From Anthoceros angustus (taxonomy: Eukaryota; Streptophyta; Anthocerotopsida; Anthocerotales; Anthocerotaceae): a stretch of DNA of 64,000 nucleotides. Positions 43,341 to 56,006 of the stretch are shown in pieces. How positions within the stretch are numbered: the stretch's first letter is position 1; each line of letters begins with the position of its first letter. A program made the position numbers and the translations under genes. The stretch covers positions 1 to 64,000 of the forward strand of contig VJWM01000135.1 of the NCBI GenBank assembly GCA_010909165.1. The letters run 5' to 3'. The notes below the pieces were generated by a model that was not told where the DNA came from, searched no databases, and was given only the letters and a program-made list of their open reading frames with translations.

Positions 43341-45800
43341 GTCCACATTATCAGTCAACCATTGTGTATATCCATCTTTTGTGCCACTATAAATTAAACC
43401 TTGCAGACCAGTTGCCATCGTGCCTTTGGAAAAGCCTCCAAAGCTTCCAAAAGGAGCCTTCTAGAGGCGCTGTTTGGGAGGTCAGGAAGCGGATCGCCCC
43501 ACAGAAGTAGTGTCACAAGTCGATCAAGTTTTTCACGGCATTTCTCCTACTTCTATGCTTATCAAAGCCTCATGTTTGTGTGGTGATTCTCCATATGTGT
43601 CAACCTGGGGCCTTCTTGGCATCTCGCTCGTGTCTTCAGGTCAGAGCCTAACCTGACTTTGCTCACAGCGCTACCTTGAGGACTATGCAGCCAATTCCTC
43701 CGTGCCAGCAAGAGCATGTGCGTACCCGCCTCACTCCTCATTGAGTTTTGCAACCATTCCTTGGGAGCCTTGGCTTTGCACAAGCCTCAGAATCTTTGGC
43801 TCCTGCACAAACTATATAGTACTTGCAGATTTTCCAATTCCTGCCTGGGGTGCACACCCACAATTTGTAGGGTTTTCTGGCAAGTCATCAACCCTTCGCC
43901 TCCCAGATCTGTTGGGGCGCGTGAGCGGGAACTGCAACAACAACAAGACGGGAACTGCAAGACGGGTTACGGACCCTCTGAGCTGAGGCCTATTTGACTA
44001 GCTTGTAGGGCTCTGGAGCCTCTTTGGCTAGCTCGTAGGGCTCGCCATGCGGGAGTGAAAACTTCGTATATTCGGTCGCAATTAGGGACGTTTTGTTCCC
44101 GATCCCCGGTGCCTCCTCGGCCTTGACACCTCCGGGCAGATAGATCTTGCAAGTTACATCAGGAAAAGAGTTGAGGCTTTACAGAGAGGGAACACAACAC
44201 TCCCATACAATATGGGTTATATGCACTAGATGCTAGCACACAAGCACACAAGAACATTTGCACACACCACACCCCACAAGTAGGTAGGCTTGGTCTTATA
44301 TAGTCCTAGCCTTGGATCCTACCGGTTACTTGACCTTGAATCCTATTAGTTACTTGACCTTGAGTCCTATTGGTCACTTGACCTTGAATCCTTCTAGTCA
44401 CTTGACTTGCCCTTTACTTTTGGACTTTCTAGAAGATGCATGACTTTCAAGTTTGTTATTTTTAGGGCACTCTTCATAACATGCTTTTAGGGCACTCTTC
44501 ATAACATATTTTGATATGTTGTACTAAATCACTTCTAACATGTTGTCCTCTCTCTTGCAATTTTTTCTGTCCTCACTTCTAAGCAGGCGTGGACTGGAAA
44601 TAAGCATGCTAGTTCCAATGTGAATCCTAAGTGGAGATCATTCTTTTCCCTTCATGCAATCCCCGGGTATGCAAACTGTGGTGTGGGGGTTCTTTTTGTG
44701 CTTTACCCAATGGGGCGGTCCACACTTTCCATGACCGTGAAGGACACTCCTTGTTCAATTTGCGTTCGACTATGTTGTGGAATTAAGGGCGCATTTCCGC
44801 AGGCTTTCCAGGCACTTCCACAATGATGCCCGTTTAGCGTTCCGCCTTCCCCTTCCCTGAATCGTCTCTGGTTGGCTCGGGTCTGCTCAGCCCTCAATTC
44901 TTCCTCCACATATCATTCACCTCCAAATCCAGAGACAATGAATCCCTTTGAGATATAGATGCTACATCCTCAAGTATCCTTGCAACCAAAAACTCATAAA
45001 CTCCTTGATGAAATAAATAAATTTGTTACATGCCGTAGATCTTGAATTAATTTATTTATTTTTACAAGCACCTCCACGATGATGCTCGTCTACCGTTTTG
45101 CCTCCCTCTTGATCGTCTTGCGTCATACTCCCAGGACAAGTTGGCTTGGTGTCTTCTTCTACTTCTTTCCCGATGGTGTTTGTGATGTACTAAGGGTGGG
45201 GCTTCTGGTCATCGGGTGGTCGCAAATAACAATGACTAGGGAAAAGGGGCTTATTCTTGGCTTTTGAGCTTTTCCGCAAAACTTCAAAATTTTCCTACAA
45301 AAATTGCTTAAAAATAGGTCATGTCATAAACAGACGCCTCTGTGCCAAGATTTTTGAACATGAAAAACCCTCGTTTAGCATAGGCTCGGCACAAAAAAAT
45401 GCATAGTCAAGATTTTTCGGTCTACGAAGATGATAGCGACTAAGCTAGTTTGGCTTCACCCACATGCGGGATGTTATGAATCTAAGATAGGTTCTAATGA
45501 GAGTTAGACGACACAGACATGTCCCTCACTATTTGGAAATATCGAACTTAGGAAATGCGGAAATGCTGCCAAGTAGTCTTCAAAACGATCACTGCATAAA
45601 CTGAACTCGTACAACTGTAGGGTGAAGATATACTGGCGCCCTAAGAGTTTGAAAAACGATCGTAGGTGGTTTTGCCCCTCCCATCAATGCTATTCAATGC
45701 AACGTGATGGAGTGTGCGGCACATCATTCACTAGAAATCCTTATCTTTGCAAGCCCCCCTCCATCTCCCGGAAGAAATACAATCTGATTGAAATCTACAA
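43341..45800. other. Intergenic with small tandem repeats
   Basis: No gene is supported. At about 44320-44410 a unit of about 24 bp (acttgaccttgaatcctatt) occurs three to four times. At about 44462-44515 a 27-bp unit (agggcactcttcataacat) is duplicated. The rest is featureless by eye. Confidence 0.55.
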
Positions 45801-45806
45801 TGCTAT

Positions 45807-46125
45807 TTAACCTCAGAATGCCCAACCCACTCAAATTGAGCCTTTCGATCCATGTTCTTTAACATTGTGTACAATTTTTATGATGATAATAATTTATGTT
45901 AAGGCTGTCCTTTGTAGCAAATTATGCCCTCTATATTACAAAAAATAATTGAAAACTTTTGATCAATATATCCGGTTGAAAGGTGAAAGGATCTTTTTAA
46001 AAACTCACAAACTCCTCAAGAAATAGGAGCCATTATTGCTTGGGCACTCATCCAATGGTTCTAGCTTTTAGGGTGTTGAAGAGGCCATTTCTTGGACTAT
46101 GAGCTCCAATGTTTTCATAAAATAA
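45807..46125. repeat. Diverged copy of the 18.77-kb TTAA element (left part)
   Basis: Beginning TTAA then cctcagaatgcccaaccc, this segment follows the left half of the 18768-19371 element in order: aaattgagcc, then ctctatattacaaaaaataa, then gccattat and ggactatg. Similarity is lost after about 46120 and no right terminus is visible, so it is truncated or rearranged. Confidence 0.7.
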
Positions 46126-47264
46126 GTGCACCAAACAAGGGGTATTTGGTGGAAAGCAACAAGGAAAGATGATGGTCCCACAAAGGATCCTCCACAAAGT
46201 GGCGATAACAGGTGATGCAATCCTCCTCTCCCTCCTTAGTGTGTATAGGCTATTTATTTTCTTGCATATAATATTACAAGCGACTTTAGATAGGGAGCTT
46301 AGTTGCTCTGTTTTACCACGACCCTGAGCAGGGTCTCCCTTTGTTGTCATTTGCCGGATGGGCTCTCCCCATCATTTTTCCTCCCCCTTACCCTACAAGC
46401 GTGGGTCTGAAGACTATGTATGAGGCTGCAACTTTGTATTGGCGTTAATGAATTTGTTTTCAAATATGTCGATTGGATCCTCAAAAAATGCTGAAAAAGT
46501 TGCAATCTCGATCCAGTTCCATACAGCACAGGAAGGGTGGTGAATGGACCGGTGGACATGCGTGGCCGCTGCTAAGCATGGCCACACATTCCATGTTCCC
46601 GGTACGGCACGGCGGGCAGGCTCCTGATCCTGACGCCTGATGTTCGCTCTCCAACAGCGAACATGATAAGTGGTCATTTCGTCGCTCCACGATCGATTGG
46701 ATCCTCAAAAATCAAAAAGCGGTATGTCGGAAGATCCCAAGATCTAGCTTGTCCATTAATTCCCATATTGTACCTTTGTCCACATTTGTACATACATACA
46801 TAGCTAGCTACATAGGAGCTAGGATGATGTACATACCAACCTATGTACTAAGCTTCATAACTTCATCAGCTTCACTCGACGTACATTGTAATTCATGTCA
46901 GGCCTATCCGGTTGACATGTGCGATGGCTCCAGCCTCCAACTTCGAGACGACAACACATATGCGTACGGGCCACTAGTTCTCCTCCTGGCATTGTCACCC
47001 AGACCTTGGTGGCTTGTTAACATACAACATCATCAGGACATACACTCTGACCCACAACTAACAGCCCAATGGCCGATTGTAGCAGCCCAATGGCCAATTG
47101 TAGCAGCCCCAGGTTCAGAGGTAGTCCCATCTATTTGGCCCAATCTTTCCAATTGGCCGAATCTTGTGGGTCATCACACTACTGTGAGAGACTTTGAACT
47201 TCCATCGGAGTCCATCCATTACGTCGTGGACTCTGATGGAAGGTCAACCTTCGTTTCTTTTCTC
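46126..47264. other. Intergenic, no gene supported
   Basis: Mixed AT-rich DNA. A 25-bp direct duplication (agcccaatggccnattgtag) occurs near 47065-47108. Open frames are short and show no motif. Confidence 0.5.
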
Positions 47265-48305
47265 TCAGCTCGATGCTGTTGAATCAGTGTTGGTCGGAAA
47301 TTGCAACCCGCAGGAAGGTCAAAGGAGTATTGCAAACCTTGCAAACATCATAGATTCTGGGATGACCCCCGTTTGTCGAGTGGTGTGTTTGTCAGGTCAC
47401 CAGGTTCCTAGTACTACCAAAGGCCTGCCAGATACAAGAATGAAGCTCTAAGACACACCACGGGAGCACAGGTGACCGGAAAAAGACATGTTATTTAGGG
47501 ATATGCGCTGCAAATGATCGAAGCTCAGTTTCCCATGGTCGAGAAAGCATCGATCTGTCCTGCGCCATCTTTCACTGCAGCATGCATACTATAGTAATTC
47601 TCATCAGCTTCAGCCCTGTGGTCCCCTAGGGTAAACGACGAGTCGTACAGACTACATACTCAGAGGCATGAAAAATGTTGTGACCTTCTGAATGGTACTC
47701 TGCACAAGGCACTTGGGCTTGAGAGCTGGAAAGGCTCGGAATAATTGGGTAACGAGTTTGCATGATCGATTCAACGTTGCACTGGCCTACAGGGTTCATA
47801 AGGTCCAATAAAGAAGTAGATAATTGCTTTGAGATGCATTTCCAAGCATGCATATATGGGAAAGAATGCCCTAGTTGCCTGTACATGAGGTGTTCTGCAA
47901 TCTCTGTCTACAACGATAGCACTTGGTGATGCAGAGGCCCAAGTGCACATCATCTGTATGGACCACGTTTATCAGCAGCATCACTCCAAAGGAGGCGAGA
48001 ACAAGCAAGAACCATTGTTGCCACAAGTATGTGCACCAGGATACGATCCTCCTGACAGTTGTTTCACGGTCTACTGTTGCCTTTGCCTTGGATTTGATAA
48101 TGGTCCCTGGTGGTGGATTAAATAGGACGACATCGACAGAGGAGTTCATCCATCCAAAGAATTCAATCAGTAGTACTACATGTGCGCCCCACTTGTCCAC
48201 TTGAGGCAACAACATGAAAATAGGAAGGAGTTTAGTACATCTCCAGAAGTTGTTGCACATGGCCAATTGAACAGAGGTGCCAACAACCCCAAGCCACAAT
48301 AAGTT
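47265..48305. repeat. Segmental duplication, copy A
   Basis: Collinear with 51475-52465 over about 1 kb with moderate divergence and several indels. Shared landmarks in order are: ttgaatcagtgttg, gattctggg, gtttgtcaggtcaccaggt, aaggcctg, gatcgaagctcagttt, actgcagcatgc, ggcttgagagctggaaaggc, gcctacagg, tgcaatctctgtctacaacg, gatgcagaggcccaagtgca, accaggatacgatcc, cggtctac, ggtggtggattaaatagga, ccactt and gttgcacatggccaattgaa. Minus-strand frames (for example 47871-48299) look partly protein-like but I do not recognise them. Confidence 0.8.
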
Positions 48306-48985
48306 TAGAGCAGGCTTCAGGCTTCAAAAGTTCAAATAGTTGAGCTACTTATTCATGTCCATATTCTCCGGAGTGCGCTAGGGTTGGCACAACAGGTTTC
48401 TATTGGGAAAAGACGACGGCCGACAGCGCATAACATTGTGTGGTTGCTAACTTGCTATAGTCCAATTGGACTATAATAGACGTCTTCCTCTTCTTCTTCT
48501 TCTCTGTAATTCTGGATTGGCCATCAAACATTCTTCACGCTATAACTGAGGCTCCAAGACTGAAAGGGGTGAAGGATCCACTTCATACGATGGTCAGTTT
48601 GCTAAGTACTATGGATTACCTTGGAATCGTCACCATGTGTGTTGTGGCTGCTAAGTCGGGCCCCAGCCTACCGTAAGATGGTGTTGGGATGGTTGTTTTG
48701 TAACAACACTTGAACTGTAGGGGGACTACATTTTGTACTCCTCATACATGACTTAATTCCTTGTGTGACAATGGTTGTGCTGAAATTCCATCTCCAAACA
48801 GCGTCAAGCTTATTTCACGTTCAAAAGTTTTTGTTACAAATGGGTTGGAGTGATTTCTTGCCACTTGCTCAGCATTTCCACCCCCACGTCTTACGAGCCT
48901 GATTTCCAAGACTAGTATGTAACAGCCTGGACAGCGAGCATAGGGCAGCAGGTTTCTGCTGGTAAAACCGTACATAGAAGAAGAA
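48306..48985. other. Intergenic, no gene supported
   Basis: No gene, RNA or element recognised. A short ctt/ctc microsatellite lies near 48484-48505 and a gaa run near 48976-48993. Confidence 0.5.
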
Positions 48986-48989
48986 GAAG

Positions 48990-49270
48990 AATTTTATTTA
49001 AGTCCACTAAGGAGGGATTTTCCGTCATGGGACTTGGTACTTAACAACTTGTACCATGGTGTGCCTAAGCTATTTGCACCAAGGGCATCCACTCCCTTTA
49101 GGCACCCCATCTAAATACCGATCCAAGCTCAAACAAACAAACAATTTATTTTAAGTCCATCAAGGACAAATATACCGCCATGGGACTCGGTACTCCGGGC
49201 AACTTGCTCCATGGAATAAACTAGGCTACTAGCACCAGAGACATTCCTCTCTAGGTACCCCATCCGGGTT
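48990..49270. repeat. Two diverged tandem copies of a 130-150 bp repeat
   Basis: The copies at about 48994-49125 and 49142-49268 share, in order, aatttta and taagtcca, then catgggact(t/c)ggtact, aacttg, ccatgg, tagcacca-like strings and taggnaccccatc. They lie just upstream of the tRNA gene and could be old SINE copies; I see no polymerase III box in them. Confidence 0.65.
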
Positions 49271-49399
49271 CCGCTTATAGTGTAGAGTGCTTAACTATGA
49301 GGTTCTTACAATATGTGTGTCCATGTGGCCTAAGCCATTTGGCAGAGATACAAGTTGTTAAATACATGATACAAAAATTTGTGCACATTGCTAACAAAA

Positions 49400-49471
49400 G
49401 TCGTTGTAGTATAGTGGTAAGTATTCCCGCCTGTCACGCGGGTGACCCGGGTTCGATCCCCGGCAACGGCG
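49400..49471 (+). tRNA. tRNA-Asp (GTC anticodon)
   Basis: A full 72-nt cloverleaf. Acceptor stem GTCGTTG pairs with CAACGGC, followed by a G discriminator base. The D arm has the box-A form TAGTATAGTGG. The anticodon stem-loop CCCGCCTGTCACGCGGG gives anticodon GTC. The T arm is CCCGGGTTCGATCCCCGG (box B GGTTCGATCCC). No intron and no encoded CCA, as expected of a nuclear gene. It appears functional. Confidence 0.97.
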
Positions 49472-49827
49472 GCCTGAGAAGGGTTTTGTAGGTTTATGTG
49501 TTTGTTTGGCTTCAAACAGCCATGACCGTAATGCATACTCACGACAAAACGATGCATGAGTTGAAAGCCACGACCTGAGTATGGGAGGCTATGCAATTTA
49601 ATCGACTGGCCACACCTCTTCACAACATCCGTACAATACAACGACCTGACCTGAGTGGTCACCCCATCTCAGTTCTCAAGGCCATGTGTTCTACCTAACA
49701 AAACAAACTTGATATGTTAAAGTAACCGACCATGCTACAAGCTTGTGCACACTAAGCCATGGTACATATGCTCCAGCCCGACGTCCACCCGCCACGGTCC
49801 GGCAAAACAGACATGTTTGCAGGAAAC

Positions 49828-50220
49828 TCACTTGTTTCCAGAGAAAGCGTTCTTGATGTTGTCGGTAGCCTGTAATGCAGACACACGATGCATCTGGAAG
49901 CTGTGAGCACGACATACATCTCCAAAGCCGAGATGACCAGCACAAGTTCAAGAAAAGACCTGCTTGATGGCGTTGCCAGCCTTGTCCTTGGCCTCCACGG
50001 CCTTGGCCTGGACATTGCTGGTGGCATCCGCAGTGCCCTGCTTGGTCTGGTCCCAGCCGCTCTTCCCGGCCTCCCCCGCCTCGTTGGCCTTGTCCCTGGC
50101 CGTCTCGCCCACGCCCTGGGCGTGGTACTGGGCCTCTCCAGCCTTCTCTTGCCCGAGCTGGGCTGTCTCGTCCGCCTTGCGGGCAGCGGCATCCTTGGTT
50201 TGCTGGAACTGTTCCGCCAT
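49828..50220 (-). CDS. Small LEA-like / stress-protective hydrophilic protein
   Basis: Two exons (49960-50220, 49828-49869) joined in phase 0 across a 90-bp intron give 100 residues. The sequence is free of Cys and Trp-poor, rich in A, K, E, G and Q, and built of loose 11-mer-like repeats (KADETAQLGQEKAGEAQ, KANEAGEAGKSGWDQTKQG, NVQAKAVEAKDKAGNAIKQ). It ends ATDNIKNAFSGNK. Such proteins (LEA group 3/4-like, KIN-like) are disordered and form helices on drying, protecting membranes and proteins. The start MAEQFQQTK at 50220 is chosen because the longer in-frame extension is hydrophobic and lacks the repeat character. LEA-like by composition and repeat pattern rather than by a unique motif. Confidence 0.85.
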
Positions 50221-50499
50221 TGCGCTGGGTATACTAACTCGACCGAGCCTGCAGAAAGGAGGAAGCGGCCAGCAGCTCTGCGCTAGCTGCACTGCTGAAA
50301 GCTGAAGCTCCGGAGTCTGGACTCGAATTCGAAGCAGGAGCTTGACAACACTGAGTGCGATGAGAGTGCGCTCCATGCCGGGAAATTTATAGCGACCGCC
50401 ATCCATCGAAGGTGAATGTACCCTGTCAAGAGCAGCTCTACGTGTCGAGTCTGCATTTGAAGCCTTGTCACCTTGACACCTGTCTCACTACATGGCTTG

Positions 50500-50830
50500 A
50501 AGGAGGCTCTTCTAATCAAAACGGTTTTTTTGCAATCAAAATTTGAGCTTACACTTTGAACACTCAAGGAGCGTATTCCTTGGGGCTAGAGATCCAGAAG
50601 GAACCACTTCAAGGTGAAAGAATCCGACACCCACGACTTGATGCACCCTCTGTGTACATGCAGCCATCACAAGCAACCTAAGAGATATCCTAAGGAGATG
50701 TACAACCCCTGCAACTGGTAAAACATCCAATGTCTCCTAGCTGAAGGCCAGACTGTAACCCCAAGGGGCCGGTGACAGTCTATCCCACTTCACCCAACCG
50801 ACTGCATAGCCTCCCAAGTTGCCCGATCTA
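50500..50830. repeat. Duplicated segment, copy paired with 52565-52865
   Basis: Shared blocks in order are: aaaatttgagcttacacttn, cctattccttggggct-like string, agatccagaag, aaccacttcaaggt, agaatccgacacc, cacaagca, cctaagagat, ccaatgtctcctag, gaaggcca, ctgtaaccccaagg and acccaaccgactgcat. Copy spacing (2.07 kb) differs from that of the 47.3/51.5-kb pair, so two duplication events or later rearrangement are needed. Confidence 0.8.
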
Positions 50831-51474
50831 AGTTTGGCGGTGAGGACAGACTTGGTCTTTCAAATTACTACACTCAGGTTTTGACACTTTTGCAGGAGCC
50901 CACTTCTCTTTATAGCTAGTGCTACCGCAGATCATTGTTTGGTTTGCCTACACTGGAGGTCTGGTGCGGTAGGATAGCTACAATACAGGCCGGGTTTGAT
51001 TCCCGACGAAAAAACTTGAGAGAAACTGAATATTGCATCTGATGCATCTTTTGCTAACCTTCTTTTCCTTCTTGTGCCACATCTGCTTTGCAAACCTTCT
51101 TTTCCTTCTTGTGCTCTCTTGCTGTCCCCGATGCTAACAAGCTTCTTACATCCTTCCTCGCCATTCCCCAAGTCCTCCCCTCCCTCCCTGGTTTCCCCCA
51201 TTTTCACTCCTAGCCCCCCTCCGTCTTCTAGATCTCCTCCCTCCAGTCCACTTCTGCCCTCCACGCATCCCTTTCCTCACCCAGTTTTAGTTAAAAGCTG
51301 CAGATTACGCATTTTGGACGACATTGTTCCCCACATGTTCCACATGAGCTCAGTCCTTCGGGCGGAGGCTGATTCAACTGTAATCTTCGGGACACAGGAT
51401 GCCCAGGCGGTCGGGCAATCCACAGGGGTCTGCTTAACAATTTTAGTGGTGGTCACTCCAGTCCCTGGTCGATG
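50831..51474. other. Intergenic, no gene supported
   Basis: A C/T-rich low-complexity stretch lies at about 51060-51290. The plus-strand frame across it (51074-51475) is Ser/Pro-rich only because of that composition. Confidence 0.5.
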
Positions 51475-52465
51475 ATGTTGAATCAGTGTTGAAAATGAGA
51501 ACAGTACTGGAAAGCTTGGAAGCATTACAGATTCTGGGTTCAACCCCGTTTGCCGAGGGATGCGTTTGTCAGATCACCAGGTGCCCACAGAAGGCCTGGT
51601 AGAAGTGAAGATCCAAGAAGCCGCGAAGTGTGACCGGCCGCCAGAGATACCACTTTGCTGCGTTATGTAGGTATGTGCGCAGCAAATGTTCGAAGCTCAG
51701 TTTTCCATGGTCGAGGAAGACAAAATTCCAGGGTTGTCTTTCCCGCGCCATGTCTCACTGCAGCATGCGTACTGTGGGAATTCTTTTTCAACTAGCTGGG
51801 CCACCCCCCAGGGTAGTCGTACAGACTACAGACTCAGAGGCATGAAGGTTTAGCGAACAAATCCTGTGAGCCTCCGAATGGTGCTCTGCACAATGCCACA
51901 AGGTACTTCGGCTTGAGAGCTGGAAAGGCTTGGCATAATCGCTTCAAAGTTGCAGTGGCCTACAGGTTTCATGTGGTCTACTGTAGAAGTAAAAATTCCC
52001 GTAAAATGCATTTCCAAGCATCCAGGTATGGGAAAGAATGCCCTGTACATGAGCTATTCTGCAATCTCTGTCTACAACGATAGTGGTGATGCAGAGGCCC
52101 AAGTGCATCAGCAGCATGGCTCCACAAGGGGAAGTGAGCAAATCCAGACTAGGGTGAACACGCACGAACCTTTGTTACCACAAATCCGTGCACCAGGATA
52201 CGATCCCCCCAGTCGCTTCACGGTCTACAGTTGCCTTTGCCTTGGATCTGATACTGGTCCCCGGTGGTGGATTAAATAGGAACACCTTGACGGAGGACTT
52301 CGTTCATCCAAAGGAGTGGACCAGTAGTACGACATCTGCCCACTCGTCCACTTGAGGCGGCAGCATGAAAGTCGGAAGGAGTTCAGTACATGTCCAAAGC
52401 TGTTGCACATGGCCAATTGAACAAAGGCGCCAACAAGCCACAGCCACAACAAATTTAGAGCATGC
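51475..52465. repeat. Segmental duplication, copy B
   Basis: Partner of 47265-48305, in the same orientation and collinear; landmarks are listed at copy A. Copy B is slightly shorter. Together with the 50.5/52.6-kb pair it makes 47.3-52.9 kb a locally duplicated region surrounding the tRNA-Asp and LEA-like genes. Confidence 0.8.
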
Positions 52466-52869
52466 TTCTTGAGAGAAGTTCAACCACAAGGTGGCATTCC
52501 TTCACTTGGAATGAGGTGGCGAGATCAATCACAGAGCAAATATAAGGAGGCTTGTCTGATAAAAAATGTTTATTTTGACCAAAATTTGAGCTTACACTTA
52601 CAACAGTGAAGGAGCCTATTCCTTGGGGCTAAAGATCCAGAAGAAACCACTTCAAGGTAAGAGAATCCGACACCAACGACTTGGTGCACTCTGGGCACAT
52701 ACCTTCGTCACAAGCAGCCTAAGAGATCTCGTAAGGAAATACAAACAAGCCCTGCAAACTGGTACAGCCTCGATCCAATGTCTCCTAGTTGAAGGCCAAG
52801 CTGTAACCCCAAGGGAACGGAGAAAAATTCTCCCACTTAACCCAACCGACTGCATCATACCCACCGGGC

Positions 52870-53511
52870 CGCCTACACTAACTTTGGAGGTGAGAACAGA
52901 CTTGGTCTTTCAAAACTACTACACTCAGGTTTTCACACTGTGAAGCCCACTTCTTACGGTGCGTACACCTGCAGCAAAGCAGCAACGTTGGTAAGCCAAC
53001 TACTGCACCCAAAGAATGTCAAAATGCCAAATTCTGCCATCCAACACCAAATCCTACAGGGATCCACCACATTCACAGGGGAAATGGTAATGAGATGCGA
53101 GGATTTTACGTAAGCATCGAAATTAGGGCAACAACATTCGGTGAAACTAAATTGCAAAAGAGACATTTGGTGAAACTGAACGAGCCCCTCACGGCTGACT
53201 TCAGGGCTTCACCATCACCGCTCGGGCTAAGGACAGAAGCACTCGCCCACGGGTCAAGTGGGCAGCTGCAAGGTGGGCTGAGCCCTCACTTCACAGGCAG
53301 GCAGCTTTTGCGACTCACCGGAGAGCTTTTGGGAAAGTCCTGGAAAGCGAAATGTATCTCGTTGGGAAGCATAAAGTAAATTAAAGTGGATAGAACTTTG
53401 AGTTACTGAATTAGAGTTTGAATAGAAAGGCATAAAAATATATAGAAGATATTACATATATTGAGATCAGGTTCACTATTGTTGAGATAATCCCAAACCC
53501 AAAAGACTATA
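52870..53511. other. Intergenic, no gene supported
   Basis: A plus-strand frame at 53095-53379 has no motif. No RNA or element recognised. Confidence 0.45.
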
Positions 53512-53843
53512 CCGTACCCCGAGGGGTGGTTCAACAAGGTAATGCCAAAATAATTACTTTTTGAAAAAAAAGGTTCAGTATAGATATTTTAATATTTATG
53601 AAAAATAATTTTATAAAATTTCAAAATTTATTAGAATACATAGGTATCTATATAGAATTAATAAGTAAGTATAGAGTTCCCCTAAATAGGCCCTAATTTT
53701 CCACACAAACTCTAGTTTCCTTGTTTTCAGCATCTTACATTTGTAAATTTTTATATATTGGGTGTTTTATGTATAATAATTTCTGGATTTTCAAATTTTA
53801 CTAATTTTAATTAATTAAAGCCGAATCACCCTTTGGGGTACGG
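53512..53843. mobile_element. MITE with terminal inverted repeats and TATA target duplication
   Basis: The left terminus ccgtaccccgaggggtggtt and the right terminus (reverse complement) ccgtaccccaaagggtgatt match over about 20 bases with few differences. TATA flanks both ends (53508-53511 and 53844-53847). It is 332 bp, very AT-rich inside, and without a coding frame. If the duplicated target is only TA and the terminus begins TACCG, a Tc1/mariner-type MITE fits. Confidence 0.85.
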
Positions 53844-53847
53844 TATA

Positions 53848-56006
53848 TGTATTTTTATACTAATATTTTCTCTCTCAGAGAGATGTTCTAGAGTTAAATA
53901 GCTAAGGAGGGGTTATCCAAAGCCGTTCTAAAGCTAGGTAAAGAAAGAGGGGTTAGCCAAAACTCAAACTGTTCCCAGTTCATAGTGTGTTGTCTTGCCT
54001 TCTAAAGCAACATCATGTGTTTGAACTAGTTCCACTTTTATGTTGAGTAACTCTTCCGTAGTTATCCAACTCTAGTAGCCCACAATGTAATACTTAGAAT
54101 AATTACCACTTACCTACTTGTAAGCAACCCAAGTAGGTATAAGTAGCGGGATTACGAGGAGAAGAAAGACACGGTTTTCTAGTGACAAGAATCTTGTCCA
54201 TTTCAATATGTGTAGAGAGTTGGGAAGATAGGTGTGTGATAGTTGTTTGCCCGTTGGGAGAATGAGCATGTGGTAGGTCTTTTGTTTTGAGTCTTGGTGA
54301 GAGCTCTGGTGCATTCCCTGAATATAGAGATTTTTTCTACTGAAAAGAGTTAATTGTAGTAGAATTTAATATGGCTTGGAGCTCTTCTCGCGGTGGTGCA
54401 TTCTCCGTTATATGTAGATGATTGAGAATAAGTATATGCAATAACCTGAAGTTTCATAAAGGGAGTTCTTTATTCATAAGAGAAGATGACGTGGATAGTC
54501 ATAGTGGAGTTGTTAGATAGTTTGTTTTGATGGAGCCATAGCAAATTTGGCATCTCAGATAACATCATGTGCCGTAATACATTACAAAAAAAATAGTTAA
54601 TAATTGTTTGGAAAGCTTATAGAAACCCAAAGGAGATTGAGATATAGCAATTAAGAGATCAAACCCTTTATTTTTTTAGTGAAAATAGAGCAAGAAATAA
54701 AAAAAACTATTTATTTCATATCTTAAGCAAGGAGGAGTATTTATATAATACATAGAGATAACTAATTGATACTCTTTGAAACAAGACACCTAGAAAAAAG
54801 GTCCTATAGGTAATAAACAAGCTAATTTTTCAAAAGTACTATATATAGGTTTATAACATAAAATTAAATGAATTTATATATTTTTTGATCATAACACATA
54901 CATGCGTTAAAGTCTCTAAATATGACACAAGCCATCCTCACCCATATAGTATCCATAATCTATAATCCGTCCGTACCCACATATATGATAGATATGGTGG
55001 CGCCTTACAAGATATACATGTTATCGTCATTTATGACTTATACAGTGTGACCTCTATATCCTTTTCTTTTGCACGCGCCGTGCCTGTTTATGATGAGGCA
55101 GGCGGGTGTGGATGGAAAGATGAAAAATCAAAATGTAACGAACCATTTAGATTCTATGTAGTCCTGGGGTACGTTTGACTGTGGGGTTTTCAATCGTCCG
55201 AGGTGCTACGGACTCAACACATCCTCCGGTTGGGGAAACCTTTGGATACAAGCAAAAAGTATCGATAAAGCGTGGAGCGCGCAACGGGTGGATGGGGCAT
55301 AGCACGCGGACGGGTCGGAGTGGGGAGGCATGGCGGATGGTACAACGGATGGATGTGGAGTGAGCAGGCCTGGCGCGAGCATGCGAGGATGCGAGCGGGA
55401 GCAGGGTGTGTACGCTGGGCCCCAGCCCCTCACACACGCACACGCTTGGCATCAGAACACAAGGTCTATTGTTTCGGCAAATAGCAGAGCCTGGAAGCCG
55501 CGAACCAATAGGCGAAGGGATGATATCTAGCTGTGGAGGCTCGCGAACGGGCGGTAGTGGACAAAATGCAGGATATCTGGTGGTGAGCTTGACGTCAGGC
55601 CAAGGTGCCGCTGCGTGGCTGACCTGCTGAATGATGCGGAAGGCGAGAGGCAGAAGCTCTGACACGCCACTTCCCTTGCCGTCGTACTCTGCTAGGAATT
55701 CCGGCTTGCTCTCCTCTTGCCCTGCCGGTTTGTGTTCCGTGTCCCGCGATTGCACCTCGCGCGGACAGACACATGCTCGCGGGCCAGCCCCACGCCCCTG
55801 TTGCAAAAGTAAAGTCACCATATTCAATGCGATGTGCACACGTCGGCGCGGCCCGCAGCCCGGGTGTCGTATAAATGTCGCAGGTGGTTCGACCGTTCTG
55901 TCTCCTGCTGCATCCGCACTGTTCAATCTAGTGCCAAGATTGGTGCTGCCGGTCTGCTGCACCGTACGCAATCTGCAAATCCGCGCGCTCCTGAAACCTC
56001 TACGCC
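53848..56006. other. AT-rich intergenic, then PKS2 upstream region
   Basis: 53.85-55.1 kb is strongly AT-rich with no coding signal. From about 55.15 kb the base composition turns G/C-rich and continues into PKS2. Long minus-strand frames here are composition artefacts; the last few hundred bases are the likely PKS2 promoter. Confidence 0.5.

Noticed and set aside
41874-43418. Long minus-strand frames opposite PKS1
   Set aside because: They are antisense shadows of GC-rich PKS exons; the sense strand carries the recognised catalytic motifs.
51074-51475. Ser/Pro-rich plus-strand frame
   Set aside because: It arises from a C/T-rich low-complexity tract without splice or domain support.
55147-55971. 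274-codon minus-strand frame upstream of PKS2
   Set aside because: Low-complexity His/Pro/Arg-rich frame in GC-rich DNA with overlapping frames on the other strand and no motif.
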